Below are positions 27,987 to 37,710 of a stretch of 64,000 bases of DNA, piece by piece (the stretch's first letter is position 1; every line of letters begins with the position of its first letter). The notes below the pieces were generated by a model. It was not told where the DNA came from. It did no database searches and saw only the letters and a program-made list of their open reading frames with translations. A program made the translations under genes and the position numbers. Origin of the DNA: Phycisphaeraceae bacterium (lineage in GTDB: Bacteria > Planctomycetota > Phycisphaerae > Phycisphaerales > Phycisphaeraceae); NCBI GenBank assembly GCA_028277745.1, contig JANQFR010000061.1, positions 49,970 to 113,969 of the forward strand. The letters are read 5' to 3'.

Positions 27987-29636
27987 TTAATTCCTCGCCA
28001 GCCGCACGTAGAGGACGCCGCACACGATCGCGAGTATGACGTTGCCGCTCCACAGCACGCTCAGGCCCAGGATCAGCGGCTCTCCCATGCCGCCCGCGGA
28101 GCGCTGGCCGGTGTTCATGATGATGGTGCTGAGGATAGCCAGGCAGAACGCCCAGAAGTACACCATCAGCGGCATCTGCCCGCGCAGGGTCATGGCCAGC
28201 AGCGCCCCCAGCAGCAGCAGCAGCATACAGGCGACCGATGATGCGGCCCGCTCGTGAAGCTGGGCGATCACCCGGCGGGCGAGGTGGATGATCTGATAGT
28301 CCAGTTTTTCCCATGCGCTGACCACATCCTGGGGCTGGGGCGCCTTCTCGACCCACGCCATCAACGCCCGGGCCGGCATCTGGTCAAGGGCCGCGTCGAA
28401 CAGCGGCGTCGACCACGCCAGCCGCGGCAGCGGCGGCAGGCGGGTGTGCTCGGTGAACCGCGTGGCGTCCCGGGCCTCGTAGACCTTCACCTCTTCGAGG
28501 CGCACCGCCAGCTCCGGCCGGCCGGGCGAGACGCCCTCGACCACCTGGATGTCGCCGCGCTGCGCGTCGTACCGCCGCGCGGCGCCCGACGCCGAGCGGT
28601 AGCTGACCCGCACCGGCGTGGCCGCGTCGGCGTCCAGCCGCAGCCCCTGCGCATTGGGCGCAAACCGCGGGGCGCTGAGCTCATACACTTCGCCCGGGCG
28701 CGGGCCTCGCAGCGCCGCCACCCCGCCGTCGGCCAGGCCGGTCAGCAGCCTCCCCCGCAGCGCCTCGACGGCCAACGCGTCGATCAGCTGCTCCTGCGCC
28801 TCTTTCACCCGGTCGAAACGCTCGGGCTGATTCCGCAGCTCGCGCAGCTGCGGCCACGACAGGAACCGCGGCTTGTCCTCCAGCAACCCCGGCAGCTTGA
28901 CCGCCGGCACCTCGTACCGCTCGTGATCGATCAGCTCCCCGCGGATCGGGTCGAAGTAGCGGGCGCTCTCCAACAGCATCGTGAACCAGGAGAACTGCTC
29001 GCCCTGGTACACCAGGATGCTCGCGGTCCGGGCCGTGCCTTCGCCGACCATCCGCCCGTCACGGTTGAGCTGCCCCACCGCCACGCCTTGCATGACAATG
29101 TGCTGGGCGGGCTGGATCGTCGCGCCCTCGTAATACGGCGGCTCGACGAACTCGGCCGAGTCCGCGTACAGGACGAACTCGCCCATACGGAACGACTGGT
29201 TGTCATTCAGCCGCGTCACCACCACCGTCATCAGGTCCGACTCGACCGTCTGGGCCGCCGAGCGGTAGAAGCCGGGGATGATGAAGTTGGCCATGAAAAA
29301 CAGCGCCATCGTCAGCGCCAGCCCCAGGCCGGCGACGGGGGTGAGGATCGAGGCGTAGCTGATCCCACTGGCGGCGCAGGCGGTGATCTCGTTGTCGGCG
29401 CTCATCCGCAGGAACACCAGCGTGCTGGCGAACGCCCCGGCGAACGGCAGCGCGAACGCCAGCATCGTCGGCGCCGTGAACAGCACGAACTTGATCAACG
29501 CCACCGGTCCCAGCAGCCCCTCGGTCAGCGGCTTGATCGACGCCGCCACGCTGATCACGATGACCAGCACCGCGCACGACAGCGCCATCAGCTTCAGCAG
29601 CTCCTTCAGGATGTACCAGTAGAGGGTCAGGGGCAT
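27987..29636 (-). CDS. lptF: LptF/LptG family permease (first of a pair, LptF-like)
   Basis: 549 residues, longer than usual because of an enlarged periplasmic domain (about residues 110-430). The N-terminus MPLTLYWYILKELLKLMALS, helix two IKFVLFTAPTMLAFALPFAG and the C-terminal helices MLLLLLGALLAMTLRG and VLWSGNVILAIVCGVLYV fit the family. Together with the downstream paralogue it should form the LPS-extracting transporter. LpxA genes at 51-52.8 kb support the presence of lipid A. Confidence 0.85.
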   Translation of the reverse strand: MPLTLYWYILKELLKLMALSCAVLVIVISVAASIKPLTEGLLGPVALIKFVLFTAPTMLAFALPFAGAFASTLVFLRMSADNEITACAASGISYASILTPVAGLGLALTMALFFMANFIIPGFYRSAAQTVESDLMTVVVTRLNDNQSFRMGEFVLYADSAEFVEPPYYEGATIQPAQHIVMQGVAVGQLNRDGRMVGEGTARTASILVYQGEQFSWFTMLLESARYFDPIRGELIDHERYEVPAVKLPGLLEDKPRFLSWPQLRELRNQPERFDRVKEAQEQLIDALAVEALRGRLLTGLADGGVAALRGPRPGEVYELSAPRFAPNAQGLRLDADAATPVRVSYRSASGAARRYDAQRGDIQVVEGVSPGRPELAVRLEEVKVYEARDATRFTEHTRLPPLPRLAWSTPLFDAALDQMPARALMAWVEKAPQPQDVVSAWEKLDYQIIHLARRVIAQLHERAASSVACMLLLLLGALLAMTLRGQMPLMVYFWAFCLAILSTIIMNTGQRSAGGMGEPLILGLSVLWSGNVILAIVCGVLYVRLARN

Positions 29637-29707
29637 GCGGGGAGATTATCGAAGCGGGCGGGGAATAAGTCTATTAGAGCAAATTGCGCCGCTCTTGGCA
29701 GTCCATC

Positions 29708-29760
29708 ATAGCCGGGCCGCTACGCGGCCCCGGCCCAGGCGGGCGTCGGCGGCCGACTAT
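29708..29760. repeat. REPIN of the RAYT-associated ATAGCC family, overlapping the rph stop
   Basis: ATAGCCGGGCCGCTACGCGG opens the first half; the second half ends in CGACTAT. The final CTA is the complement of the TAG stop codon of rph (29757-29759), so the repeat supplies that stop. The central part CCCAGGCGGGCGT matches the copy at 15167. Confidence 0.8.
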
Positions 29761-30500
29761 GAACGGCGGGCCCCATCATCGGCCAGCGCCTGCCGCTGCA
29801 CCTTCATCAACCGCCTCACGCCCTTGTGCGCGAGGTCGAGCAGCGCATCGAGCTGGGCCCGGTCAAACACGCCGGCCTCACCGGTCCCCTGCACCTCGAC
29901 GTACTTGCCCTTGCCGGTCATGACGACGTTCATATCGACCTCGGCCCGGCTGTCGAGCGGGTAATCCAGGTCGAGGTGCGGCCGGCCGTCGACGATGCCG
30001 ACGCTGACCGCCGCGACCGGGGCGAGCAGCGGGTTGCGGCGGATCAGCCCGTTGCGCCGGGCGGCGGCGATCGCCCGGACGAGGGCGACGTAGCCGCCGG
30101 TGATGGCGGCGGTGCGCGTCCCGCCGTCGGCGTGGAGCACATCGCAGTCGCAGGTGATCAGCACGCCGGGCATCTTCTCCAGGTCGACCGCGGCCCGCAG
30201 GGCCCGGGCGATGAGTCGCTGGATCTCGGTCGACCGGCCGTCGGCGCCGCGGCGCTTGCGGTCGGGCGTCGACCCGGGCAGCATGGCATACTCGGCGGTG
30301 ACCCAGCCGCGGGTGAACGCGCCCGTGTCGTCCCGGGGCAGCCATTTGGGCGGCTCGCTGGCGACGCTGGCGGTGCAGAGCACCCGCGTCTGGCCCATCG
30401 TGATCACGACGCTGCCGGGCGCCGCGGTGGGGTAGGGTTCGATCGTTGTCGGGCGCAATGCGCCGGGTTTGCGGGCAGAGGACATCCGTGCATTGGACAC
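29757..30500 (-). CDS. rph: Ribonuclease PH
   Basis: 247 residues, full length. The enzyme trims tRNA 3' ends by phosphorolysis. Signatures: the start [55 protein letters not shown] and [14 protein letters not shown]. It is encoded on the same strand as lptF but the REPIN and 120 bases lie between. The TAG stop lies in the REPIN end. Confidence 0.96.
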   Translation of the reverse strand: MSNARMSSARKPGALRPTTIEPYPTAAPGSVVITMGQTRVLCTASVASEPPKWLPRDDTGAFTRGWVTAEYAMLPGSTPDRKRRGADGRSTEIQRLIARALRAAVDLEKMPGVLITCDCDVLHADGGTRTAAITGGYVALVRAIAAARRNGLIRRNPLLAPVAAVSVGIVDGRPHLDLDYPLDSRAEVDMNVVMTGKGKYVEVQGTGEAGVFDRAQLDALLDLAHKGVRRLMKVQRQALADDGARRS

Positions 30501-30527
30501 CGCCGGCCCGCTCGTGGCAAACCCCGG

Positions 30528-31673
30528 TCAGCCCACCGCCCGTTCCAGCACGTCCAGCGCCGCGATCACGTGGACCGGGTCGCCGAAGTGTTCGAGCTTG
30601 GTCGGCGTGCTCATCGCCAGCAGCGCCCGCTTGACCTCGGCCAGTTCGGCCCAGTCGCTCTCGACCTCCAGCCCCAGCTCCTTGCGTCGGCGGGCGATGG
30701 CCTTGCAGAGCTTGCGGCCTTCCAGGCGTTGGGGCCGGGACCAGTAGATGTGCTCGAAATAGACCGCGTCCTCGACCCAGTGGCCGACGCGGGTGTTGGC
30801 GAAGTCGAACAGCACCGCCGGCCCGCCGGGCGCCTCGGTGCGTGTCATGGCGTTGCCCAGGTGCAGGTCGCCGTGCCGCCAGTGGTGGATCGGCCGATCG
30901 AGCCACCGCTCGGTCCACGGCTTGAGCTTACGCTGGGCTTTCTTGAGCGCTTTGGTCCACCGCGGCTGTTCGGGCAGCGTGTTCTGACGCACCTTTTGAC
31001 GGGCGACATCGAGCACATGTTCCCAGTCGCGCTGCACCGGCTCGCCGACCGGCGCGTGGTCGGCCGCCGCCCGGTAGAACCGGCCGACCGCGTCGACCAG
31101 CAGATCAAACTCCGCACCGCCCCAGTCGCTGTTGAGCGGCCCGTGCGGCAAGCGCTCCATCACCACCCAGGCCAGATCGTAACCGCCGATCATGTCGCCG
31201 TGGGCGTAGACGTGCGGCCCCACGTCGTCGTGCGGCGTGAGTTGGACCAGCCAGTGCCGCTCGCACGGAGGCACCGGCATCTTGATCACGACCGGCTGCT
31301 CGCGGTCCGCGTCGTCGCGGAACACGGCGTAGCCGGTCAGTGCGCCGCCGCGCTGCCACTCGGTGCGGAACCACGTAATCGCCGAGAGCCGGTCGTCGCA
31401 GATCTTGCGGAGCATCGGCTCCAGCAGCGTGCCGAACGCGCCATCACCCACCGAGGCGGGCAAGGGGGCGGCGGCGTGGGATTGCTTGTCGTCCTCCGGA
31501 AGCGGCGCCGCGGACGCGGCGAGGGACGGGGTGGCGACAATGGCTGGCCCGGATTCAGGCCCGGCAGCGCGACTGGACGACGGATCGCCCTGCGCCGACG
31601 GGCCGGACCCCTTTGCGGGCGTTCGACCCTTCCCGATGAAACCCTCAGACGCGGTCGGCGAGGTTCGACTCAT
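30528..31673 (-). CDS. Aminoglycoside phosphotransferase-like kinase
   Basis: About 381 residues from MSRTSPTASEG. The N-terminal 75 residues are low-complexity (S, P, A, G). Then an APH/choline-kinase fold: VVIKMPVP (Lys of the nucleotide site), IHHWRHGDLHLGNAM (catalytic Asp loop HGDLHLGN) and VLFDFANTRVGHWVEDAV (metal-binding Asp). Substrate could be a small alcohol, sugar or drug; genomic context (next to rph) does not help. Resistance function should not be assumed. Confidence 0.82.
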   Translation of the reverse strand: MSRTSPTASEGFIGKGRTPAKGSGPSAQGDPSSSRAAGPESGPAIVATPSLAASAAPLPEDDKQSHAAAPLPASVGDGAFGTLLEPMLRKICDDRLSAITWFRTEWQRGGALTGYAVFRDDADREQPVVIKMPVPPCERHWLVQLTPHDDVGPHVYAHGDMIGGYDLAWVVMERLPHGPLNSDWGGAEFDLLVDAVGRFYRAAADHAPVGEPVQRDWEHVLDVARQKVRQNTLPEQPRWTKALKKAQRKLKPWTERWLDRPIHHWRHGDLHLGNAMTRTEAPGGPAVLFDFANTRVGHWVEDAVYFEHIYWSRPQRLEGRKLCKAIARRRKELGLEVESDWAELAEVKRALLAMSTPTKLEHFGDPVHVIAALDVLERAVG

Positions 31674-31863
31674 GCGACGACTCCACCGTAGCCCTCCCTC
31701 CCGCCCATGGCAAGTCAAATCCCGCGGGATGCCGGCCGATTGCCCATTTTGCGGCGATCCGGTACACTTTTCGGCTCGCCATGTCGCTCGGCGCGTCCCT
31801 CAGGGACCGTCCCGGGCCCCGACCCGTCGATCGGGGCGACCGAGCGGCGAAGGAGACGCCCCG

Positions 31864-32316
31864 ATGTCCGAAAACCCCACCGTCCTGTACGAGGGCCTGT
31901 TCCTCATGGGCCAGTCCGCCGGCGCCGACATGACGTCCGCCCTGGCGCACGTCCGCGAGGTGCTCGACCGCGCCGAAGCCGAAGTCATCACCCTCGCCAA
32001 GTGGGACGAGCGGAAGCTCGCCTACGAGATCAAGGGCCAGAAACGCGGCACGTACATCCTCTCCCTGTTCAAGGCCCGCGGCACCCAGATCGCCAATATC
32101 GAACGCGACTGCAACCTGTCCGAACAGATCATCCGGGCGATGATCGTCCGCGGCGACCATATCGGCGAGATCGAGATCGAGCACGCCAGGGCCGACGCCC
32201 AGACCGCCGCCGATGAGCAGGCGGTCCGCGGCGAAGACACCCCCCCGGACGCCGACGCCAAAGCCGACGACCAGAACCAGACGCCCGTGGCGGCCGCGCC
32301 GTCCCAAGCCGAGTGA
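31864..32316 (+). CDS. rpsF: 30S ribosomal protein S6
   Basis: 150 residues. The S6 fold spans about residues 7-100 (LYEGLFLMGQSAGADM, WDERKLAYEIKGQKRGTYIL) and is followed by an acidic, disordered tail of about 45 residues. A GGAG-containing site precedes the ATG. It begins the cluster rpsF-ssb-rplI. rpsR, which normally lies in such clusters, is absent here. Confidence 0.96.
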   Translation: MSENPTVLYEGLFLMGQSAGADMTSALAHVREVLDRAEAEVITLAKWDERKLAYEIKGQKRGTYILSLFKARGTQIANIERDCNLSEQIIRAMIVRGDHIGEIEIEHARADAQTAADEQAVRGEDTPPDADAKADDQNQTPVAAAPSQAE

Positions 32317-32363
32317 TTCTCCCTTCCTTTTTCTGACACCACCCCTCGCTGGAGGTCTGCGCG

Positions 32364-32858
32364 ATGCCGAACCTCAACAAAGTCATGCTCATGGGCAACC
32401 TGACCCGCGACCCCGAGCTCCGTTTCACCGGCAGCAACACCGCGATCTGCAAGATCGGCATGGCCATCAACCGCAACTGGACCGACCGCAACACCAACGA
32501 GAAGCGGGAGGAGACCACCTTCGTCGACTGCACCGCCTTCGGCCGACAGGCCGAGGTCATCAATCAGTACATGCAGAAGGGCCGGCCGATCTACATCGAG
32601 GGCCGGCTCAACCTCAACCAGTGGCAGGACCAGCAGGGCAATAACCGCTCGAAGCTGGAGGTCATCGTCGAACACTTTCAGTTCCTCGGCGGCCGTGACG
32701 GCGGCCAGGGGGGCGGGGGCGGAGGCGGCGGGGGCGGCTATCAGCAGTCGCGCAGCAACGGCGGCGGCGGCCAACCCAGCCAGGGCTACAGCGCCGGCAA
32801 CGCCGGCGGCGCGCCCCAGCCTCACCAGCCCGTCGATGACGACGACATCCCGTTCTGA
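32364..32858 (+). CDS. ssb: Single-stranded DNA-binding protein
   Basis: 164 residues. The OB fold (residues 1-110: NKVMLMGNLTRDPELRFTGS, TFVDCTAFGRQAEVINQYM, GRPIYIEGRLNLNQWQDQQG) is followed by a Gly/Gln-rich linker and the conserved acidic tip VDDDDIPF that binds partner proteins. Position between rpsF and rplI is the common bacterial arrangement. TGGAGG lies about 10 bases before the start. Confidence 0.97.
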   Translation: MPNLNKVMLMGNLTRDPELRFTGSNTAICKIGMAINRNWTDRNTNEKREETTFVDCTAFGRQAEVINQYMQKGRPIYIEGRLNLNQWQDQQGNNRSKLEVIVEHFQFLGGRDGGQGGGGGGGGGGYQQSRSNGGGGQPSQGYSAGNAGGAPQPHQPVDDDDIPF

Positions 32859-32941
32859 CGTTCTTCAAAAACCCCACCCGCTGGCGTAGCGCTCGACACC
32901 TCGAGGCCGACGTCTAACTTTCTCCCGAAAGGACAGCCCCC

Positions 32942-33493
32942 ATGAAAACCATCGAACTGCTCCTGCTCGACAACGTCGCCAACCTCGGCATCGTGGGCGA
33001 CGTCGTCAAGGTCCGCCCCGGCTACGCCCGCAATTACCTGCTGCCCCACGGCCTGGCCACGGCCCCAACCCCCGGCGCCATCGCCCAGCTCGCCGAACGA
33101 CGCGCCCAGGTCGAGAAAGAGCTCGCCGCCCTCCGCGAAACTCAGAAGACTCTCATCGAAAAACTCACCGGCTACGAGCTCACCATCATGCGCTCCGCCA
33201 ACGAGCAGGGCATCCTCTACGGCGGCGTCTCCCAGCACGACATCACCGAGGCCCTTGCCGCCGAGGGTTTCGAGGTCGAGGACCGCTTCATCCGCGTCGG
33301 CGACCAGATCAAACGGCTCGACAGCTACGACATCCCCGTCGTCATCGACAAGGAGCTCAAGACCGAAATCAAGCTCTGGGTCGTCAGCGACAAGCCCGCC
33401 GAGGAGCTGGGCGAGGTCGAGGCCGAGGTTGACGAGGAGGCCGAGGGCGAAGCCGCTGACGAGCCCATCGCCGCCGAAGTCGACGACGCCTGA
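32942..33493 (+). CDS. rplI: 50S ribosomal protein L9
   Basis: 183 residues. The N-terminal rRNA-binding domain (LLLDNVANLGIVGDVVKVRPGYARNYL split by a few residues from the long central helix EKELAALRETQKTLIEKL) and the C-terminal domain (GILYGGVSQHDITEAL) are normal. The C-terminus has an extra acidic tail of about 35 residues (GEVEAEVDEEAEGEAADE), paralleling the tail on S6. GAAAGGA precedes the start. Confidence 0.95.
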   Translation: MKTIELLLLDNVANLGIVGDVVKVRPGYARNYLLPHGLATAPTPGAIAQLAERRAQVEKELAALRETQKTLIEKLTGYELTIMRSANEQGILYGGVSQHDITEALAAEGFEVEDRFIRVGDQIKRLDSYDIPVVIDKELKTEIKLWVVSDKPAEELGEVEAEVDEEAEGEAADEPIAAEVDDA

Positions 33494-33502
33494 CCCGGGC
33501 TC

Positions 33503-34051
33503 ATGGCGAGCCCCAAGCGCAAGTCCGCGCCGTCCCGCCGCTTCACGCCCGCCCGCCGGGTCCGGCGGGTGATCGGGTTCGCGATCGCGGGCGCCGCCGT
33601 CGGCGCGGCCGCCGCGATCACGCGGCCGTACCTCCGCTACAACGGCGTCCCTTACGACGCCATGATCGCTCTCTTCGTCCTCTTGCCTGCCCTGAGCCTT
33701 ACATCGCTCGCCACCCTGCGACGCGTCCGGTGGCGGTGGAACCTATTCCAGTTCGGCGCCGAGCAGGCCGCATTAACCGTCGCCTTCGCCCTCGGCATCA
33801 CCGCCCTGTTGCTGAGAGTTTTCAGTGACCTCGTCGAGGTCATGGCCGCCTACTTCGCCGTCGTCTTCATCGGCGGTGGGGTGCTGTATGTTGTCTGGCA
33901 ATGGTTCTTTCCCCTGCCCCGCCTTGGCCCGTACTGTCCCGCTTGCGATTACTGCCTCATCGGCGCCGGCGAACGCCAATGCCCCGAATGCGGCCGGCCG
34001 TTCACCCTCGACGAACTCGGCCTCACTGAGGCCGAGCTCGAACCGAAGTGA
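33503..34051 (+). CDS. Membrane protein with C-terminal zinc ribbon, unknown
   Basis: 182 residues. About four membrane helices (VIGFAIAGAAVGAAAAI, MIALFVLLPALSLTSL, LTVAFALGITALLL, YFAVVFIGGGVLYVVW) are followed by a cytoplasmic Cys4 module CPACDYCLIGAGERQCPEC. Such short TM-plus-zinc-ribbon proteins are frequent in planctomycetes; no function is known. It starts 9 bases after rplI and may be co-transcribed with it. Confidence 0.75.
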   Translation: MASPKRKSAPSRRFTPARRVRRVIGFAIAGAAVGAAAAITRPYLRYNGVPYDAMIALFVLLPALSLTSLATLRRVRWRWNLFQFGAEQAALTVAFALGITALLLRVFSDLVEVMAAYFAVVFIGGGVLYVVWQWFFPLPRLGPYCPACDYCLIGAGERQCPECGRPFTLDELGLTEAELEPK

Positions 34052-34069
34052 AGCAATGCATTATGAACA

Positions 34070-34093
34070 TTTAGCCGCGGGGCTTGACCCGCG
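34070..34093. repeat. Single TTAGCC-type REP (half of a REPIN)
   Basis: TTTAGCCGCGGGGCTTGACC and the matching CCCGCG form one hairpin (CGCGGG, loop GCTTGA, CCCGCG) with no inverted second half. It lies between two convergent genes and could end transcription in either direction. Confidence 0.65.
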
Positions 34094-34104
34094 ATCGCTG
34101 TTTC

Positions 34105-35082
34105 TCAAAAAGGAAAACTGCCCGGTCTCTTGCGGCTGCGGCGCAGATCGACCACTTCGGTCCCCTCCGGAACACCCATCCCTTCCAAGGTGAACGTCTC
34201 GTCCGGCACGGGCACGTTCAATCGCGTATCGGTAAATAAAATTACAAGCGTAACGGTCGGCTCGGTACTCGGATCGAATGGATCGTGCAAAGGCGGCTCG
34301 GTCCTCGTGTAACGGATCTTGGACGGGTAGAAAACGCCGTCCGATGACGCGTATTCCATACGCAGGTCCGTAAACTGCTCGCCGTCGCGCCATGATTCGA
34401 GGCGCGTGATGCCGTACCCCTGCGCGGGATCGATGACGAGCGTCCATGCTGTACGACCGTCCGCTGAAAGCGTCTCGACGACGTATTGGCCGTCCTCACG
34501 ATGTACTGTGATGTCGAGGGGGGCAGCGTCTTCCAGGATCATTTCCAGGCTCCGCGGCAGCGAAATGCCAATGGGATGAAACATCGCCAGCGGCTCGAAG
34601 TGAAAGGCCGCGTCCTCGGAGCCCCAGATGTCGAACGAGATCGGATGATGGAGCGAGACTTTCTCAAGCCGGCCGTCGGCCGAGTAACCGGCGTACGTGC
34701 TGCCCTCGGGCGACCACGCGAGTTTCCCATAGACCGGCTTCTTGTATATCGCTTCGACCCCGTCCGCGAGTTCGAGCGATTCGATGTCGGTCCGCCGCTG
34801 ATCCCCCGATACGTGCCAGTGAATCCGCCGCTTAGCGCCTGACTTCGACCGCGGACGGCCCGCCGCCTCCGGGCGAGGGTCCGGGGCCCGCAGACGCTCG
34901 TAATCGACCAGGGCCGTGCCCGTCCCGCTCTGGATCGACGCCACGTTGCGCTCGTGTCCCGCCTTGATCTCTTCAAGCACCGCCTTGACGGACCGCGGGT
35001 CCGCGTCCGCCTCCTGGGCCGCGATCGAAACGTTCATCCCGGCGAGTGACAGAATCAAAAAGAACCAACCGACGGGCCGCAT
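34105..35082 (-). CDS. Exported protein of unknown function
   Basis: About 325 residues from MRPVGWFFLILSLAGM, which gives a proper signal peptide (cleavage near SIAAQ); an in-frame ATG at 35133 would add 17 residues. The mature protein is a beta-rich LolA/LppX-like fold candidate (KRRIHWHVSGDQRRTDI, YGKLAWSPEGSTYAGYS, WTLVIDPAQGYGITRLES) resembling planctomycete outer membrane lipoprotein-sorting-like hypotheticals. This resemblance is weak and no function is assigned. Confidence 0.75.
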   Translation of the reverse strand: MRPVGWFFLILSLAGMNVSIAAQEADADPRSVKAVLEEIKAGHERNVASIQSGTGTALVDYERLRAPDPRPEAAGRPRSKSGAKRRIHWHVSGDQRRTDIESLELADGVEAIYKKPVYGKLAWSPEGSTYAGYSADGRLEKVSLHHPISFDIWGSEDAAFHFEPLAMFHPIGISLPRSLEMILEDAAPLDITVHREDGQYVVETLSADGRTAWTLVIDPAQGYGITRLESWRDGEQFTDLRMEYASSDGVFYPSKIRYTRTEPPLHDPFDPSTEPTVTLVILFTDTRLNVPVPDETFTLEGMGVPEGTEVVDLRRSRKRPGSFPF

Positions 35083-35295
35083 AGACAACCGTCTCTCGCG
35101 CTGCGCGAATCCATTGGCCGGAAGATCGTTCATGAGCGTCAGGGCCTCCGGAAGAAGCACCGCCTAACGGCGTACAGGAACCAAGACATCTCGATTTACG
35201 ATACTTCGCCCCCATTTCCCGGTCAATACATTTTCACCTCAAGCGCCCCGGTCATGGGGCAGTTGAATGGTAAGCGGCGGTACCCGCCCCGCGTT

Positions 35296-36051
35296 CTAAA
35301 GGCCGCCCGTGACATCAAGGATGGCGCCGGTGGTGTAGGACGCCCGGTCGGCGATCAGCCACAGGACCGCCTCAGCGATTTCGGCCGGCCGGCCGCCGCG
35401 CTGCAGCGGGACGTGCGCCTTGACGCGATCGACGCGGCCCGGCTCGCCGCCCGAAGCGTGGATGTCCGTGTAAATCGACCCGGGACGGACCGCGTTCACA
35501 CGGATCCCTTCGCCGGCGACCTCTTTCGCCAAGCCGACGGTCATCGTGTCGATCGAGCCTTTGGACGCAGCGTAATCGATATATTCGCCGGGCGACCCGA
35601 ACCGTGCAGCGATCGACGAGATGTTGACGATCGCGCCGCCGGCGCCGCCCCGTTGAGTGGACATGTGCCTGACCGCCTCACGGGCGCACAGGATGGCCCC
35701 GATCACGTTGACGTCAAAAATACGTTGCAGCCGCTTCTCGTCGAAATCGACGAGCCGCTTCTGCGGCTCCAACACGCCCACGTTGTTCACCAGCGCATGG
35801 ATCACGCCGAACGCGTCGATCGCTTGTCGCCACAGATCGACGATATCGCCTTCGGATGAGAAATCCGCCTCCACCGCCAACGCCTGCCGCCCGGCCTCCT
35901 CGACCGCGGCGCAGACGCGATCCGCGTCCGCCTTGCGGCTTCGATACGAAAAACACACGTCGTAGCCGTCCAGGGCGGCGAGCTCAGCCACCGCCGCGCC
36001 GATGCCCCGGCTGCCGCCGGTCACCAAGATCGCCGGCGACTTATCCGCCAT
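35296..36051 (-). CDS. Short-chain dehydrogenase/reductase
   Basis: 251 residues. The cofactor site is VTGGSRGIGAAVAELAALDG, and the catalytic Ser-Tyr-Lys lie in NISSIAARFGSPGEYIDYAASKGSID. LVNNVG and VRPGSIYTDIHASGG are typical of classical SDRs. The Ser/Arg after the first strand (SYRSRKADADR) suggests NADP. The substrate is unknown; FabG-like and glucose dehydrogenase-like roles are both possible. Confidence 0.92.
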   Translation of the reverse strand: MADKSPAILVTGGSRGIGAAVAELAALDGYDVCFSYRSRKADADRVCAAVEEAGRQALAVEADFSSEGDIVDLWRQAIDAFGVIHALVNNVGVLEPQKRLVDFDEKRLQRIFDVNVIGAILCAREAVRHMSTQRGGAGGAIVNISSIAARFGSPGEYIDYAASKGSIDTMTVGLAKEVAGEGIRVNAVRPGSIYTDIHASGGEPGRVDRVKAHVPLQRGGRPAEIAEAVLWLIADRASYTTGAILDVTGGL

Positions 36052-36114
36052 CGTCGTCTTCCTTCATGACGCCCTTGCAAACCCACGTCGCTCCGCCCCA
36101 TTCACAACCGCGGG

Positions 36115-36357
36115 TCAAGTCATCCGGCCGTAACAAGCCGGACAGAATATCTGTCCATCCTGGGCACTCATCCATCCTTGTTCACGAGCCTTGTGGGCGA
36201 ATCGGATCGCCCATTCATCAACCGGCCCGGCATCAGGCGGAAAGTCGTTCACATCCTCGGGAAAAAAACGGCTGCACCCGTCGCACGTCAAGTCACAATA
36301 CAAGAAAGCATCGACTTGGAGCTGGTCGGAACCATCTATGATGACATTACCTTCCAT
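36115..36357 (-). CDS. Small two-CxxC zinc-binding-like protein
   Basis: 80 residues from MEGNVIIDGSDQ, with GGAG six bases upstream. Cys pairs CDLTCDGC near residue 23 and CPACYGRM at the end could bind one zinc ion. Composition is less GC-biased than surrounding housekeeping genes. Family and function are unknown. It lies close to another small accessory gene on the same strand. Confidence 0.6.
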   Translation of the reverse strand: MEGNVIIDGSDQLQVDAFLYCDLTCDGCSRFFPEDVNDFPPDAGPVDEWAIRFAHKAREQGWMSAQDGQIFCPACYGRMT

Positions 36358-36470
36358 ATGGTTCTCCAACGATCCACCCAATCACAAGCTGTCCACGTAG
36401 CCCCTGCGGCCGGCCCGACATCGTTCTCTATCACGGACGCCAATCATCCATTGTAACGAAAACCTATCAT

Positions 36471-36830
36471 CTATTCATCGGTGAATTCACACTCATACCC
36501 ATATGCTTCAACTCGCTGCGACCCATTGGTCATCTTCAGATTCTGAAAAATAGCGCCCTCTTCAACAAAGCCATAAAACCGGACTCGAAGTCGATCAGGC
36601 AGAGCCATGCCATGCTTTGCAGCGACCTTCCGAAGGCCTGGCAGTGAAAAGTGACAGCCCGGCTCCGCGCAGCAATAAGTTCGCCCGGCCAGAAATGTGA
36701 CACGGATGTCGATGACAGAAAGATCGGCCTCAGCGCCTATCACGGCCACAGAACAACCCGGCTCGCGGTTGCGTGCGAAACAGTCGTGGAATAGAGCGTT
36801 GAGATCGGAGGCGGTCAATTGGCTCGGCAC
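36471..36830 (-). CDS. Small Cys-containing hypothetical protein
   Basis: 119 residues from a GTG start (MPSQLTASDLNAL). It has a CSVAVIGAEADLSVIDIRV strand-rich core and TYCCAEPGCHFSLPGL, a possible metal or disulphide site. The C-terminus is acidic. No family is recognised. Together with the 36115 gene it forms a small AT-richer patch between the SDR and nnrD, probably an accessory insertion. Confidence 0.6.
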   Translation of the reverse strand: MPSQLTASDLNALFHDCFARNREPGCSVAVIGAEADLSVIDIRVTFLAGRTYCCAEPGCHFSLPGLRKVAAKHGMALPDRLRVRFYGFVEEGAIFQNLKMTNGSQRVEAYGYECEFTDE

Positions 36831-36866
36831 TGTCTCAGAATCATCATTGTTATTCCCGGGGTCCCC

Positions 36867-37710
36867 TCAACGCCGCAGGGCCTTGAACACCAGCGGCAGC
36901 TCGTCGGCGAGGTCCTGAGCGCGGAGGCCGGCGGGGCCGTGGCGGTCAGACCAGGCGTCCGCGGCGAGGCCGTGGGCGTAGACCGCCAGCACGGCGGCGT
37001 CGAACGGGGTCATGCCTGCGGCGAGCAGCGCCGCGGCGACGCCGGTCAGCACGTCGCCCGACCCCGCCGTCGCCAGCGCGACGTTGCCGGTCTGATTCAC
37101 ATAGACCCGCCGCCCGTCGGACACCACCGTGTCGGCGCCCTTGAGAACCACCACGCCGTCGTGGGCCTGTGCGAGAGCGGCGGCGGCGCGGGAGCGCTCG
37201 CCCGGATCGGTCGGGCTGAGCGCGATGTCCAGGGGCTCGGCCAGCCGGCGGAACTCGCCAGGATGCGGCGTGAGGATCAGCGGGGCTGCGCGTTGGGCGG
37301 CCCGCCCCGATCGGGCCAGCGCGTTGAGCCCGTCGGCGTCGAGCACCATCGCGCGCGGGCCGTCCAGCAGGGCCAGCACCAGTTCATCATGTCCGTCCCC
37401 GAAGCCGGGCCCGACGGCGAGCACCGCGGCGCGGCGGGGGTCCGCGGCGGCGACCGACGCCGCGTCTTCAAGCACGCACCCGGTCGCGCTGGGCTCGATT
37501 GTCAACGCGAACGGCAGCACCGCCCGCTCGGCGGCGATCTTGACCAGCCCGACGCCCGACCGGCACGCCGCCCGCGCCGCGATGGCCGGGGCGCCGATCA
37601 TCGTTGCGCATCCGCCCACCACGATCACCGTGCCGAACGTGCCCTTGTGCCCGTCTCGGGGACGCGGCGGCGGCGCGGGAGCGGCGGGAACCGTTTCAAG
37701 GTCGGTCGGG

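Noticed and set aside
30528..31673. Antibiotic resistance gene call for the APH-like kinase
   Set aside because: The fold is shared with choline, homoserine and sugar kinases, and nothing in the context indicates resistance.
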